A DNA stretch of 64,000 nucleotides from Hyphomicrobiales bacterium 4NK60-0047b (GCA_040367435.1 BAABWY010000008.1:106170-170169), one strand, 5' to 3'. Counted from the first letter of the stretch, positions 8,430 to 18,218 are shown. Numbers and translations are program-made. The notes: a model not told the origin generated them from the sequence alone.

Positions 8430-11159
8430 CTAACTTAATTTACCATGACACTGCTTATACTTTTTACCGGAACCACACGGGCATTTTTCATTCCGTGCAA
8501 CCTTACCCCATGTAGAAGGATCATTCGGGTTAATGTTCTCAGCAGATTGGCGACTACGTATTTGAACAGGCATCTCAACCGGTTCATCTGAGTGGAATTC
8601 ATCTTCACCAGATGAGTAATCCATATGATGAGCTTCCATCTCTGGCAATTCAGCATCATCAAGAGAGGGGAGGTCATCACCAGAAAGTTCAACATGTGAC
8701 AATTGGCCAGTCACAGCTTCTCGCAATTGACCAAGCATAGCTTCAAAAAGTGTAAAACTCTCAGTTTGATATTCATTAAGTGGGTCACGTTGACCATAGC
8801 CACGCAGGCCAACAACTTGTCTAAGGTGCTCAAGTGTAATCAAATGCTCACGCCATAGATGGTCAAGAGATTGTAAAAGTACAGATTTTTCAACCTGACG
8901 CATCAAGTCAGGGCCAATGTCAACGGCCTTTTTAGCAGCTGATTTTTTCGTTTCATCAATAAGGCGGGCAATAATTTCTTCGTCAGCAATACCTTCTTCA
9001 TCAGCCCAATCTTTAATAGGTAGCTCTAAGTTGAAAATACGATCAACTTCTTCGGTCAAACCATCGACATCCCACTGCTCTGCATAGGCATTGTTAGGAA
9101 TATATTTGGGAACAATTTCATCAATCAACTGCAAACGTAAATCAACAACAGTTTCAGAAACCTCTTCATCACGCATCAATTCAATACGCTGATCAAAGAT
9201 AACCTTTCTCTGCTCGTTCATTACGTTATCAAATTTTAAGAGGTTCTTACGAATGTCGTAGTTGTGTGCTTCAACTTTCTTCTGTGCCTTCTCAAGCGCT
9301 TTGTTAATCCAGGGGTGAATAATCGCTTCACCTTCTTCAAGACCGAGTTTTGAGAGAACCCCGTCCATGCGATCAGAGCCGAAAATTCGCATTAAATCAT
9401 CATCCAGTGAGAGGAAGAATTTAGAAGAGCCTGGATCACCTTGACGGCCAGAACGACCACGAAGCTGATTATCAATCCGACGACTTTCATGACGTTCGGT
9501 ACCAACAACATAAAGACCGCCCGCTTCAAGAGCTTGCTTTTTCTGAGTTTCAACATCAGCTGTGATATCGGCGATTTTGGCATCACGCTTCACGCCCTCT
9601 GGCATATCGCCAACTTCATTTTCGATACGCATCTCAAGGTTACCACCAAGCTGAATGTCAGTACCGCGGCCTGCCATATTCGTCGCAATGGTCACAGCAC
9701 CGGGACAACCTGCATCAGCAATGATAGACGCTTCTTGTTCATGGTGGCGCGCATTTAGAACAGCGTGCTTAACTTTCTGTTCTTTTAAGAGGCTGGCTAA
9801 AAGCTCGGATTTTTCAATAGAAGTTGTGCCAACAAGAACTGGTTGTTTGCGAGATTGGCAATCTTTAATAAGCTCAATAATCGCTTGGTATTTTTCTTTA
9901 GCAGTGCGGTAAACTTCATCATCTTCATCAAGACGAGCAACAGGTTTATTCGTCGGAATATCAAGCACATCAAGGCCGTAAATATCCATAAATTCTTCAA
10001 CTTCCGTCGCCGCCGTACCCGTCATGCCGCAAAGTTTGTCATAAAGGCGGAAGTAATTCTGGAATGTAATAGACGCAAGTGTCTGGTTTTCAGGTTGAAT
10101 TTCAACATTTTCTTTTGCTTCAAGCGATTGATGCAGGCCATCAGAGTAACGGCGTCCATCCATCATCCGTCCGGTAAATTCATCAATGATGATCACAGCA
10201 TTATTCTTAACAATATAGTCTTTGTCTTTAAGGAACATATGATGCGCGCGAAGTGAATTATTCAGGTGATGAACAAGCGTCACATTTTCAACATCATAAA
10301 GGCCACCCTCAGTAAGTTGCCCCGCATCTTTCAATAATTGTTCAGCTGTCTCGTTACCAAGGTCAGTTAGAGCAACTGATTTTGCTTTTTCGTCAATTTC
10401 ATAATCTTCAGGTGAAAGTTCAGGCACAATTTTATCAATGGCAGTGTATAGGTCTGTTTTATCTTCAACAGGGCCAGAAATAATAAGAGGTGTTCGCGCT
10501 TCGTCGATCAGGATAGAGTCGACTTCGTCAACAATGGAGAAGTAATGACCACGTTGGACCATTTCTCCAAGGTCATATTTCATATTATCGCGTAGGTAAT
10601 CAAAACCAAATTCGTTATTCGTGCCGTAAGTTACATCACAAGCATATTGTTCGCGTCGTTCTTCGTCTTCCATCTCATTCGTAATAGTGCCAACGGTCAT
10701 GCCTAGAAAACGATAAACTTGCCCCATCCATTCCGCGTCACGTTGTGCCAAATAATCGTTCACAGTTACAACATGAACACCGCGACCAGAGAGTGCGTTA
10801 AGATATCCAGCCAATGTAGCCACAAGAGTTTTACCCTCACCAGTCCGCATTTCAGAAATACGTCCCTCATGCAAAACCATGCCACCTATAAGCTGAACAT
10901 CATAATGGCGCTGCCCAAGAGCCCGTTTCGCGGCTTCACGAACTGTCGCAAATGCAGGAACAAGCAAATCATCTAGTGTCTTTCCGTCCAAGACCTCTTG
11001 GCGAAATACTTCGGTGCGCGCCTTAAGCTCATCATCCGTTAGCTTAATCATCTCAGGCTCGAGAGCATTAATGGCCTCTACACGACCTGAAAAGGCTTTG
11101 ATTTGCCGTTCATTTGATGTTCCAAAAAATTTCGCACCAAGTGCTGAAAACGATACCAT
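8430..11159 (-). CDS. secA: Preprotein translocase ATPase SecA
   Basis: Cytoplasmic ATPase that drives unfolded preproteins through SecYEG. Visible are Walker [14 protein letters not shown], the DEAD-type box [14 protein letters not shown], the [13 protein letters not shown] and [11 protein letters not shown] helicase motifs, the helical scaffold and wing region, and the C-terminal zinc motif [13 protein letters not shown] that binds SecB. The open frame extends 22 codons upstream, but the SecA N-terminus ([13 protein letters not shown]) begins at ATG 11159, which is chosen here, giving 909 aa. It is monocistronic, followed by its own terminator and divergent from the parvulin gene. Confidence 0.97.
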   Translation of the reverse strand: MVSFSALGAKFFGTSNERQIKAFSGRVEAINALEPEMIKLTDDELKARTEVFRQEVLDGKTLDDLLVPAFATVREAAKRALGQRHYDVQLIGGMVLHEGRISEMRTGEGKTLVATLAGYLNALSGRGVHVVTVNDYLAQRDAEWMGQVYRFLGMTVGTITNEMEDEERREQYACDVTYGTNNEFGFDYLRDNMKYDLGEMVQRGHYFSIVDEVDSILIDEARTPLIISGPVEDKTDLYTAIDKIVPELSPEDYEIDEKAKSVALTDLGNETAEQLLKDAGQLTEGGLYDVENVTLVHHLNNSLRAHHMFLKDKDYIVKNNAVIIIDEFTGRMMDGRRYSDGLHQSLEAKENVEIQPENQTLASITFQNYFRLYDKLCGMTGTAATEVEEFMDIYGLDVLDIPTNKPVARLDEDDEVYRTAKEKYQAIIELIKDCQSRKQPVLVGTTSIEKSELLASLLKEQKVKHAVLNARHHEQEASIIADAGCPGAVTIATNMAGRGTDIQLGGNLEMRIENEVGDMPEGVKRDAKIADITADVETQKKQALEAGGLYVVGTERHESRRIDNQLRGRSGRQGDPGSSKFFLSLDDDLMRIFGSDRMDGVLSKLGLEEGEAIIHPWINKALEKAQKKVEAHNYDIRKNLLKFDNVMNEQRKVIFDQRIELMRDEEVSETVVDLRLQLIDEIVPKYIPNNAYAEQWDVDGLTEEVDRIFNLELPIKDWADEEGIADEEIIARLIDETKKSAAKKAVDIGPDLMRQVEKSVLLQSLDHLWREHLITLEHLRQVVGLRGYGQRDPLNEYQTESFTLFEAMLGQLREAVTGQLSHVELSGDDLPSLDDAELPEMEAHHMDYSSGEDEFHSDEPVEMPVQIRSRQSAENINPNDPSTWGKVARNEKCPCGSGKKYKQCHGKLS

Positions 11160-11682
11160 GTCTCTGGGCCTAACCTGACTTATTAAAATGACAGCCTCTA
11201 TTTTTCTTAATCGACGGGCTGACAAACAAATTTATGTAAAATGGCACTCAAAAAAATGAAGAAACCAAAATAAAGTTAATTGGACTAAACTAAAGTCCAA
11301 TAGCGTTAAAGAGTTCAATAGTGTGGCCTTTGTAAGGGCCAAGGTGATTTAAAAGGCAATTCAAAGCGAATGCTTAACACCAAAAAAGGAACTGTTCAAA
11401 TATCACATGCTAATGCTAGATAAAGTGTCAAATAACACACGACAATATGACAGATAGAAAGTCATGTGCTGATTGTCAACGCGTCTATCGTTAACATCGG
11501 CTCAAACAGGGTAAATTTCAAATTAGCGTCACAATTGAGTGATCAAAAACAGGCCCAAAAGCTTGCGTAAGAGCTTGAATTAACCTAATGAAGACACAAA
11601 GTGTTTTTAAGAACATAAATATAAGAATGAATAAGTTGAGCTGCATAGATCAGCTAAGACATAACTCTGAGGAAGAAAAATA
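11160..11682. other. Divergent intergenic region between secA and the parvulin gene
   Basis: About 520 bases without a supported gene. It must contain the secA promoter on the minus strand and the parvulin promoter on the plus strand, but no hexamer pair with good spacing stood out. No tandem repeat, RNA gene or strong hairpin was recognised. Confidence 0.5.
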
Positions 11683-12525
11683 GTGAAACATATAGCAAAA
11701 AGCGCATTAGCAGCTATTCTGGTTATATCATTTGGGTCTTTGCAACTTTCAGCGGAACCCGTAAAATCCGACAAAGCAGTTGCCAAAATTGATGATGTCA
11801 CCATCACTGAAACAGACATGGCTCGCGCTGAAACCGAAATGTTCAACCAGCTCGTAAATGTCCCTAAAAATGCGAGACGTAAGGTTCTAATTGAATACTT
11901 AATAGAAACTCAACTGCTAGCAAAAGCCGCTAATGCTGAAAAAATTGCTGAATCAGAAGGGTTTAAGGCAAGAAAAGATTATTATCACCGCCGCGCTCTC
12001 AGAGATACATATTTTGATAAAAAGGTGTTTGAATCTGTAAGTGAAGCAGATGTAAAGAAGACATATGATGACGCAAGCAAGGAAGAAGAAGCTCACGTTC
12101 AGCATATTCTGGTGAAAGAAGAAAAATTAGCCAAAGAAATCGTAGGGAAACTTAAAGCTGGTGGTGACTTCAAAAAACTAGCTGAAGAACATTCAATTGA
12201 CCCAGGGTCTAAGAAAAAAGGTGGCGATTTAGGCTTTATTGTAAAAACACAAGTCGTGCCTTCATTCGCAAAAGCTGCTTTTGAACTTAAAAAAGGTGGA
12301 ATTTCAGAACCAGTAAAATCACAATTTGGTTATCATGTCATTCGCCAGGTAGAAAAACGCAAACGTCCACTACCTCCATTTCCTACAGTTCAAGCACGCA
12401 TCAAAGAAGTTCTTTGGCAAAAGAAAGCTCAAGAACTTATTGAAAATTTGCGCAAAACCGCAAAAGTTGAATTTCTTGATAAAGAATTGGAAAAACCTCT
12501 ACAACAACCACGTGGTAGCCAATAA
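11683..12525 (+). CDS. Periplasmic parvulin-type peptidyl-prolyl isomerase
   Basis: PpiC/SurA-type foldase, 280 aa, assisting folding of exported proteins. A signal peptide covers residues 1-25 (AKSALAAILVISFGSLQLSAEP). A SurA-N-like helical part follows, then the rotamase domain at about 117-215 with AHVQHILVKEE, DPGSKKKGGDLGFI and QFGYHVIRQVEKR. The start is a GTG at 11683 with GAGGAAG at 11669-11675 as ribosome binding site. It is divergent from secA, a common alphaproteobacterial arrangement. The gene is followed directly by a tandem repeat array and an intrinsic terminator, which are probably part of its 3' untranslated region. Confidence 0.93.
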   Translation: MKHIAKSALAAILVISFGSLQLSAEPVKSDKAVAKIDDVTITETDMARAETEMFNQLVNVPKNARRKVLIEYLIETQLLAKAANAEKIAESEGFKARKDYYHRRALRDTYFDKKVFESVSEADVKKTYDDASKEEEAHVQHILVKEEKLAKEIVGKLKAGGDFKKLAEEHSIDPGSKKKGGDLGFIVKTQVVPSFAKAAFELKKGGISEPVKSQFGYHVIRQVEKRKRPLPPFPTVQARIKEVLWQKKAQELIENLRKTAKVEFLDKELEKPLQQPRGSQ

Positions 12526-12538
12526 GTTTATTGAGAGA

Positions 12539-12718
12539 GCGGATGCTAGTGGGCATCTGAAGCTCAGAAAAGCGGATGCTAGTGGGCATCTGAAGCTCAG
12601 AAAAGCGGATGCTAGTGGGCATCTGAAGCTCAAAAAAGCAGATGCAGCGACGGTTGCTTGTGGGCAATCTGAAGGAGCACTAAAATGCGACGGTTGCTTG
12701 TGGGCAATCTGAAGGAGC
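12539..12718 (+). repeat. Hairpin repeat array 1 (three 33 bp and two 40 bp units)
   Basis: Three near-identical 33 bp units start at 12539, 12572 and 12605, each with GGATGC-TAGTGG-GCATCT, then GAAGCTC. Two 40 bp units start at 12647 and 12687 with GGTTGC-TTGTGG-GCAATC, then TGAAGGAGC. In each unit the six bases before and after the TWGTGG loop pair; GATGC/GCATC and GTTGC/GCAAT are compensatory. The array lies between the parvulin stop and an intrinsic terminator, on the same strand, so it is probably transcribed as 3' untranslated RNA. Confidence 0.9.
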
Positions 12719-12740
12719 CCCAAGATGACTGTTTATAAAG

Positions 12741-12774
12741 CGCCATTGAGAGAGATCCTCAATGGCGTTTTTTT
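12741..12774 (+). terminator. Intrinsic terminator after repeat array 1
   Basis: CGCCATTGAG (12741-12750) pairs perfectly with CTCAATGGCG (12758-12767) across a 7-base loop, followed by seven T. Ends the parvulin transcript after the repeats. Confidence 0.92.
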
Positions 12775-12835
12775 ATGAACGCCCTAATATGTCTGTACAT
12801 ATACAATAACAATTGAAAATATAAAGTCTCACCCT

Positions 12836-14062
12836 ATGAAAACATCTCCATTCGCGCCTAAAAAAAGCCCCCAAATGCCTGAAATCAAAGGTGTTCAGCT
12901 CGCTGTAACTAAATCAGGGATCAAATATGAAGGCCGACTAGATTTGCTTTGCGCCCACTTTTCAAAGGGAACAGTAGTTGCAGGCACGCTGACTAAATCT
13001 AAAACCGCTTCAGGTGCTGTCGAATGGTGTCGAGAAAACTTAAAACAAGGCAAGGCTTCTGCTTTAATCGTAAACTCCGGGAATGCAAATGCCTTCACAG
13101 GAGCAAAAGGTGAAAAAAGTGTTGAAGATATTGGCGCTTACTTAGCTAAAATATTAGAGTGCCAAACAACCGAAGTTTATCAATCATCAACGGGTGTAAT
13201 TGGAGAACCTCTGCCGGATGGGAAAATGTTCCAAGGCATTGATCGGTTAAAAGAAAAGCTTGGTACAGCTTCATATTCTGAAGCGGCGAGTGCCATCATG
13301 ACAACCGATACATATCCGAAAATGTCAACAAAGAGCTGCATGATAGATGGCGAGACAATCACGCTCAACGGTATTGCAAAGGGCTCAGGTATGATCGCGC
13401 CAGATATGGCAACCATGCTGGCTTACCTTTTTACTGATTTGCCAATTGAACAAACCATTTTACAAAAACTTGTTACTAAAGCGATTGATAAAACATTTAA
13501 CTGCATAACAGTAGATGGTGACACGTCTACAAGTGACACCGTGCTTGTTTTTGCAACTGGCAAAGCCGGCATAACACCAATAACGGATGAAAAAGACAGT
13601 AGACTAAGAGCCTTTAATCGTATCTTAAACAAGCAATTGAAAGAGTTAGCCCTAGCAATTGTAAAAGATGGAGAAGGTATATCAAAATTTGTCACCATTA
13701 AGGTTCGAGGAGCAAAGGGCAAGAGAGCGGCCAAAAGAATAGGGTTGTCGATTGCTAATTCTCCTTTGGTAAAAACTGCAATTGCAGGTGAAGATCCAAA
13801 TTGGGGGCGGATCATTATGGCAGTCGGCAAATCAGGAGAAGCAGCTGATCGTGATACACTTAATATCTGGATCGGCGGCCATCAGGTCACAGCTGAAGGA
13901 GCCAGAATAGAAGGTTATGATGAGGCACTGCTAGCAGAATATATGAAAGGTGAAAATATACTCATAGAAGTCGACATAGGGCTAGGACGAGGTATAGCAG
14001 AAATCTGGACCTGTGATTTAACCCATGACTACATATCAATTAATGCGGATTATCGTAGTTAA
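12836..14062 (+). CDS. argJ: Bifunctional glutamate N-acetyltransferase / amino-acid acetyltransferase
   Basis: Ornithine acetyltransferase of the arginine pathway: moves the acetyl group from N-acetylornithine to glutamate and can also use acetyl-CoA. The 408-residue precursor carries the self-cleavage motif KGSGMIAPDMATML with nucleophile T193, which splits it into alpha and beta chains. Other family marks are NSGNANAFTG at 80-89, SSTGVIGE at 117-124 and the C-terminal TCDLTHDYISINADYRS ending. The start ATG at 12836 begins the normal MKTSPFAPKK. mutT follows 77 bases downstream in the same direction. Confidence 0.96.
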   Translation: MKTSPFAPKKSPQMPEIKGVQLAVTKSGIKYEGRLDLLCAHFSKGTVVAGTLTKSKTASGAVEWCRENLKQGKASALIVNSGNANAFTGAKGEKSVEDIGAYLAKILECQTTEVYQSSTGVIGEPLPDGKMFQGIDRLKEKLGTASYSEAASAIMTTDTYPKMSTKSCMIDGETITLNGIAKGSGMIAPDMATMLAYLFTDLPIEQTILQKLVTKAIDKTFNCITVDGDTSTSDTVLVFATGKAGITPITDEKDSRLRAFNRILNKQLKELALAIVKDGEGISKFVTIKVRGAKGKRAAKRIGLSIANSPLVKTAIAGEDPNWGRIIMAVGKSGEAADRDTLNIWIGGHQVTAEGARIEGYDEALLAEYMKGENILIEVDIGLGRGIAEIWTCDLTHDYISINADYRS

Positions 14063-14139
14063 TTTATGAGTTTATGGCCGATATAGATAAAAATTTATCT
14101 ATATCGAAGCGCAAATATTAAGAGAAATTTGTAATAGTA

Positions 14140-14571
14140 ATGTCATTAGAAACTCAAATTAAGAGCCAAAAAACAAGAATTTTACATGTGGTTGCATGTG
14201 CTCTGATAGATAGAGATGGTCGTGTTTTATTGGCTGAACGTCCAAAAGGGCGGTCAATGGAAGGTCTTTGGGAGTTTCCCGGAGGAAAAATAGAACAAGG
14301 TGAAACGCCTGAAAAAGCGTTAATTCGTGAATTGAATGAAGAATTAGGGATAGATACTAGTGAGAACTGTCTGGCACCTTTTACGTTTGCCAGTCATTCA
14401 TATGAGGAATTCCACCTTTTGATGCCACTTTATATCTGCCGAAAATGGAAAGGGCAGATTATTGGACAGGAAGAACAGAATTTAAAATGGGTAAAACCTA
14501 ATAGATTAGCAGACTATCCAATGCCACCAGCTGATGTGCCATTGGTCGCGATGTTAAGAGATTTTCTTTAA
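14140..14571 (+). CDS. mutT: Nudix hydrolase MutT (8-oxo-dGTP diphosphatase)
   Basis: Removes oxidised dGTP from the nucleotide pool. The 143-residue protein has a full Nudix box starting at GGKIEQGETPEKALIREL and ending NEELGI, around residues 48-71, with the EFPGG lead-in found in MutT. Length is normal for MutT alone; there is no thiamine-phosphate synthase fusion. Being directly downstream of argJ is a common alphaproteobacterial order. The ATG at 14140 has a weak AGAGAAAT purine tract upstream. Substrate preference is inferred from the family. Confidence 0.88.
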   Translation: MSLETQIKSQKTRILHVVACALIDRDGRVLLAERPKGRSMEGLWEFPGGKIEQGETPEKALIRELNEELGIDTSENCLAPFTFASHSYEEFHLLMPLYICRKWKGQIIGQEEQNLKWVKPNRLADYPMPPADVPLVAMLRDFL

Positions 14572-14607
14572 AAAACAGAAACGTAATATAGGGGGAATGT
14601 AAAAGAT

Positions 14608-14787
14608 ATGTGCAAAGATAACTTATGTAAATTCCAATCCTATTTAAAAGATGAAAATGGGGCAACTTCCATTGAATATTCTGTAATTGCGGCTGTCATC
14701 AGTGTGAGTATTGTTACTGCGGTTGGGACTTTAGGTGACAAGGTGGTGGATTTGTTTGAATTAGTTGATACTAAAATTAAACAATAG
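14608..14787 (+). CDS. Flp/Fap-type pilin, orphan
   Basis: A 59-residue gene too short for most gene lists. It starts at ATG 14608 with GGGGGAA at 14591-14597 upstream and ends at TAG 14785-14787. The protein has a short leader with NGATSIEYSVIAAVISVSIV, which matches the Flp pilin pattern (G|ATAIEYGLIAA): prepilin peptidase cleavage after Gly, then the Glu-Tyr pair and a hydrophobic helix. No tad secretion genes are present in this window, so the assembly machinery must lie elsewhere if it exists. Confidence 0.85.
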   Translation: MCKDNLCKFQSYLKDENGATSIEYSVIAAVISVSIVTAVGTLGDKVVDLFELVDTKIKQ

Positions 14788-14830
14788 AATTTTCTTCGGA
14801 TTAAAAGTCGTTTCAGAAATATTTTCTTAT

Positions 14831-15703
14831 TTACTTTCCAAAAACATCTTTCAAATTAACAGTACCACTACCAGGGCGAAGAGGCTTTTGTTGATCAGGG
14901 TGCGGCGCCCATCCCATTAAATAAATCAATTCAAAAGTAGCATAAACCCTTCCATCATCATCAGAATAATGTTCGGTATAGAGTTCATTCACACGTTCAA
15001 ACAAAGCTTTCGTGTTATGTTGGCGTGAGCGGTTGGAAAGAACATTACTTGCCCCCATCGCTTGAAGTTCTTTCATGAGATGGGTGGCAGAATTAAAGCG
15101 CACCTTTAAAACATCTCTATCAGTCACTGGAAGGGCAAAGCCTGCTCGCTGTAGAAGGTGTCCCATATCTCTAACATCGGCAAAGGGGGCCACTCTTGGA
15201 CTTACACCTCCATATAACTCTTCTTCAGCCATAAGAAAAACATGACGCAACTCAGTTAAACTTTCCCCGCCAAGTAAAGCCGCAATCAACGCACCATCAG
15301 CCTTTAGGCATTGCCTGATTTGTAAAAGTGTTCCAGGCAAGTCATTAACAAACTGAAGGCTCAAAGCTGAAACAACCAAATCTAAACTCTCTGCAGCAAA
15401 AGGAAGTAATTCCTCATCTCCATTAATCCGTGGCGGTGGCGTTTTCTCAACCATGCCCATCACGCTGTCTAATGAATAAACATCAGTGATGTTGGTTAGT
15501 TCTCTTAAGCGGTGACTAAGATCTCCATGATGAGCCCCTAAATTTAGCGTAAGTGGAAACTCCCGCATAATAACACTAAGACGATCCATAATGTCTTCAT
15601 GTGCATATTTTAAAAGGTAATCAACAGCCTCAAGAGTATGGACTGCTTTTTTGCGGCGCGCTCTCAGTAACGCTCGATCAAATATTTCTGGAGGATTTGT
15701 CAT
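14831..15703 (-). CDS. SAM-dependent methyltransferase, NDUFAF5/BioC-like
   Basis: Class I methyltransferase of the alphaproteobacterial family related to mitochondrial complex I assembly factor NDUFAF5. It begins MTNPPEIFDRALLRARRKKA, the usual opening of this group, so the ATG at 15703 is preferred over a TTG at 15724; the chosen protein has 290 aa. The SAM-binding fold is seen as LNLGAHHGDLSHRL (motif I, with GAHHG), the DEELLPFAAESLDLVVSALSL segment split across residues 95-120, and LLQIRQCLKADGALIAALLGG. BioC is a weaker alternative, since no other bio genes are near. Confidence 0.85.
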   Translation of the reverse strand: MTNPPEIFDRALLRARRKKAVHTLEAVDYLLKYAHEDIMDRLSVIMREFPLTLNLGAHHGDLSHRLRELTNITDVYSLDSVMGMVEKTPPPRINGDEELLPFAAESLDLVVSALSLQFVNDLPGTLLQIRQCLKADGALIAALLGGESLTELRHVFLMAEEELYGGVSPRVAPFADVRDMGHLLQRAGFALPVTDRDVLKVRFNSATHLMKELQAMGASNVLSNRSRQHNTKALFERVNELYTEHYSDDDGRVYATFELIYLMGWAPHPDQQKPLRPGSGTVNLKDVFGK

Positions 15704-15852
15704 TATGAATTTTCTTAAAAACAAGGCTAAAATGCAGTGACATACTATAGAGGTTAAGTTTTTAATTACAACGAGCTCGTTAGAACCTTTACTAAAAATT
15801 AAGCTTTAGGACCCACAAATAAAGATCAGACGATAATCAATTTTGGTCTTAA

Positions 15853-16095
15853 ATGTTTGGCGTCTTAAATGGACCGGGAGCAAGAATTGCTATGGCAACC
15901 ATATTGGCATTTTCAAATTTAAATGGAAAAAAAACTAATAATAAATCATCCCGTACGAACGTAAAGAGTGATCATAAAAGCAAAAAAGCCGAGATTGTTA
16001 TTTTTCCTGGTGTACGAATCGAGCGAATTAGCTCAGATAAATGTGAGACAAAACAAAATATAGATAAGTTGAGTAAGGTTAAGTGTCATTTTTAA
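15853..16095 (+). CDS. Small hypothetical protein with IFPGVRIER motif, 80 aa
   Basis: Not assigned a function. The protein is lysine-rich and polar through the middle (NGKKTNNKSSRTNVKSDHKSKK) and then contains AEIVIFPGVRIERIS, a motif that I recall from short uncharacterised alphaproteobacterial proteins. The N-terminal dozen residues may not be translated: an internal ATG at 15892 would start MATILAFSNLNGKK. It is divergent from the methyltransferase gene. Coding is likely but the start is uncertain. Confidence 0.55.
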   Translation: MFGVLNGPGARIAMATILAFSNLNGKKTNNKSSRTNVKSDHKSKKAEIVIFPGVRIERISSDKCETKQNIDKLSKVKCHF

Positions 16096-16295
16096 TGCGC
16101 TTAAGGTTGTCCACTCTTTTAAAGCACCTTCAAATGCTCAGAATGCATTCGGTGCAGCAACCGCGCAGTCTTAAAAATGGTAAGGGACATTCTATTAAGC
16201 CAAGATAACTTAGTCCTGTTTCAAGCAAAACGTAGAGTTCTTTAAAATTTTGTCAGTTGAGTTTGTAAAAAAGCAACCGGATAAGAACTTTACCA

Positions 16296-17015
16296 ATGAA
16301 AACTCTACGTCATATATTCCAAATTCTTTGTGCTCTATCACTGCTATCTGCCTGTGCCCTAAAAGATGATTTTGGCCGCTCAAAGCAATCTCAATTACAA
16401 GATGACGCTATAGAAGCAGTAGGGGCCATTCAGGAACATACAGGTCTTCTCTCACGTGAAGCTGCTTTTCACATTCCATATAGCGGCGATGAGATGACAC
16501 TGCGAATGACATTAAAACATTTTCGCAAACCTTTTTTAGCAAAACCAATTTTACGTGCCCCGTTGAACACCGAAGGCATCACAAAAAAGAATGTTGGTGA
16601 AAATTTTCAGTCCACAATGATTTCAAATATTAAATCTGACATCAGCCGCATCAATTATTTCAAGCGTGCTGTGCAAAGAGTAATCGTTCAGGACCGTCAA
16701 CGTTTTGAGGTGATCTCGCACAGATACGATATTAACGACAATGATAGCCGCTATATCCGCGTGCGCATGAGGGAAAATCGCGCCGTTACTATGAGAGTGA
16801 TGCAATTATTGGACAAGCGAAGCACCGCCTATGATAAAGCGATTGAATATGCAGGTCTCCAATACCCAAGAAAAACCTTTCAACCAATCATACCAATGAT
16901 GGATTTATTGAGAACGAAAATATCAAGCTTAAAATCTCAATATGAAAACTATGTTTATTTAGAAGGGGCAGATGACGAATTCTCAAGAAGACGCTCTTCC
17001 AACGGTGCGAAGTAA
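16296..17015 (+). CDS. Hypothetical lipoprotein, 239 aa
   Basis: No family recognised. A lipoprotein signal is clear: MKTLRHIFQILCALSLLSAC, with the lipobox LSAC and the modified cysteine at residue 20. The remainder is mostly helical and charged, with no obvious catalytic motif, and a basic C-terminus (FSRRRSSNGAK). It is convergent with the DUF1254/DUF1214 pair. The last 14 bases including the stop are duplicated in tandem (17004-17017 and 17018-17031), with a third decayed copy. Probably a periplasmic or outer-membrane-attached protein. Confidence 0.75.
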   Translation: MKTLRHIFQILCALSLLSACALKDDFGRSKQSQLQDDAIEAVGAIQEHTGLLSREAAFHIPYSGDEMTLRMTLKHFRKPFLAKPILRAPLNTEGITKKNVGENFQSTMISNIKSDISRINYFKRAVQRVIVQDRQRFEVISHRYDINDNDSRYIRVRMRENRAVTMRVMQLLDKRSTAYDKAIEYAGLQYPRKTFQPIIPMMDLLRTKISSLKSQYENYVYLEGADDEFSRRRSSNGAK

Positions 17016-17067
17016 ATGGTGCGAAGTAAATTTAGCGCAAAGTAAAAGCATCTAACAGAAAAACAAC

Positions 17068-17622
17068 CTAGGTTGTTTTTCTTGGCTTTACAGTTTCAAC
17101 TTGAATTTGATCACACTTAGCTCGGTTCAGCATATTAACAACAGTCTGTTTCATAACTGGATTATCAAATGGCGCTCTTAAAACTAATAAGCCTTCTTCT
17201 ATAGGCACATTAATTGGCAGCGCATCATTATCCCCCTTAATATGATCCGGTCCTAAAAGAAGAAGGCTGGTTTCCTGGCGGACAAAATCAAACCCGTCAG
17301 CGGCGTAAAAGTTTTTACCATCAGGGTCATAAATAGCTACAGACCAATAGCCTCTCAACAGTTCAAAATCGACCTGAACAGGTCCTTTTGTTACATCATA
17401 GCGGCATATGGCAAAACTCATATCAGGCGCATGAAAAGCCCAAAGGCGATTAGCCTCTGTGACAGAATTCACAATGAGCATTTCATTGACCTTGGTAAAA
17501 TTCTGTAATCGTTTCCAAGCATCATTTTCAGAAACAAGCGGTATAGCAAGGACAGCGCAAAAATGAATGATAAGGGCAAGGATAACAGTCGCAGCACCCC
17601 ATAATATATGCCTGATATTCAT
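17068..17622 (-). CDS. DUF1254 family protein, single-pass membrane
   Basis: 184 aa with one N-terminal membrane segment (about 5-28) and a DUF1254-type domain containing PDMSFAICRYDVTKGPV and LLRGYWSVAIYDPDGKNFY. It overlaps the DUF1214 gene upstream by one base, so the two are translationally coupled; together they resemble a split form of the DUF1254-DUF1214 proteins. In rhizobial relatives the pair is conserved, but the biochemical role is unknown. Gene order (PBP1A, DUF1214, DUF1254 on one strand, almost no gaps) suggests a single operon and perhaps a cell-envelope function. Confidence 0.82.
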   Translation of the reverse strand: MNIRHILWGAATVILALIIHFCAVLAIPLVSENDAWKRLQNFTKVNEMLIVNSVTEANRLWAFHAPDMSFAICRYDVTKGPVQVDFELLRGYWSVAIYDPDGKNFYAADGFDFVRQETSLLLLGPDHIKGDNDALPINVPIEEGLLVLRAPFDNPVMKQTVVNMLNRAKCDQIQVETVKPRKTT

Positions 17623-18200
17623 TAGCAGGACACCCGTTTAATTAATGGCAAAGGCACATCTCCATTATTCTTAATCTGAGCCTCACTCAATTGTTTCCGA
17701 TAGAGACGGAAGACTAAAACAAAGGGGCCTTTATTTCCAAGTGGTAGCCAATTGGCTGGTTGTACCGTTTGAGATAAATAAATTCTAAAACCGCCATCAA
17801 ATTTGATCATGGAACTTCCAGCATTAAAGCTATACCGCTCAATTTTGTTTTTAAAAACTTGCCCTTTATGATCATAAGCAGCCATGGTCCACCACTTGGC
17901 ATTCACAGCAGAACTTTCAACAACATAAGTACAGCTTGTGTGTAAACGTCTGTGAGCATTGTCATATAGCGCGTAATAAGTTTGTACAATATTCGGTGGC
18001 AGGGGTAATTGCCCGGTTTTGGCAATATATGCTCTCGTATAAGGGTCCGCGTTTAAATGGGCTGCATCTTTCCAACTTTTCCACCCACCAACTCTTTTGG
18101 CGGCCAAACCAGAACCAGTACTTAAGGAAAGAGCCGTCAGACCAAAACCAATTAAAATAGCCATAAATATATAGGCAACAAATCTTATAAAAAATAACAT
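17622..18200 (-). CDS. DUF1214 family protein, single-pass membrane
   Basis: 192 aa. One N-terminal membrane segment (about 5-27) is followed by WKSWKDAAHLNADPYTRAYIAK, the opening of DUF1214 proteins, then YYALYDNAHRRLHTSCTYVV and a C-terminal NWLPLGNKGPFVLVFRLYR, the family's most recognisable block. The protein ends PLPLIKRVSC. It lies 18 bases past the PBP1A stop and overlaps the next gene by one base. Role unknown; DUF1214 resembles a jelly-roll domain. Predicted periplasmic, anchored in the inner membrane. Confidence 0.85.
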   Translation of the reverse strand: MLFFIRFVAYIFMAILIGFGLTALSLSTGSGLAAKRVGGWKSWKDAAHLNADPYTRAYIAKTGQLPLPPNIVQTYYALYDNAHRRLHTSCTYVVESSAVNAKWWTMAAYDHKGQVFKNKIERYSFNAGSSMIKFDGGFRIYLSQTVQPANWLPLGNKGPFVLVFRLYRKQLSEAQIKNNGDVPLPLIKRVSC

Positions 18201-18218
18201 AGCCTCAAGCCCGACCTA

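Noticed and set aside
12440..12712. Protein with 11-residue repeats across array 1
   Set aside because: The frame starts inside the parvulin gene without a ribosome binding site, and the related 34 bp array cannot keep any frame.
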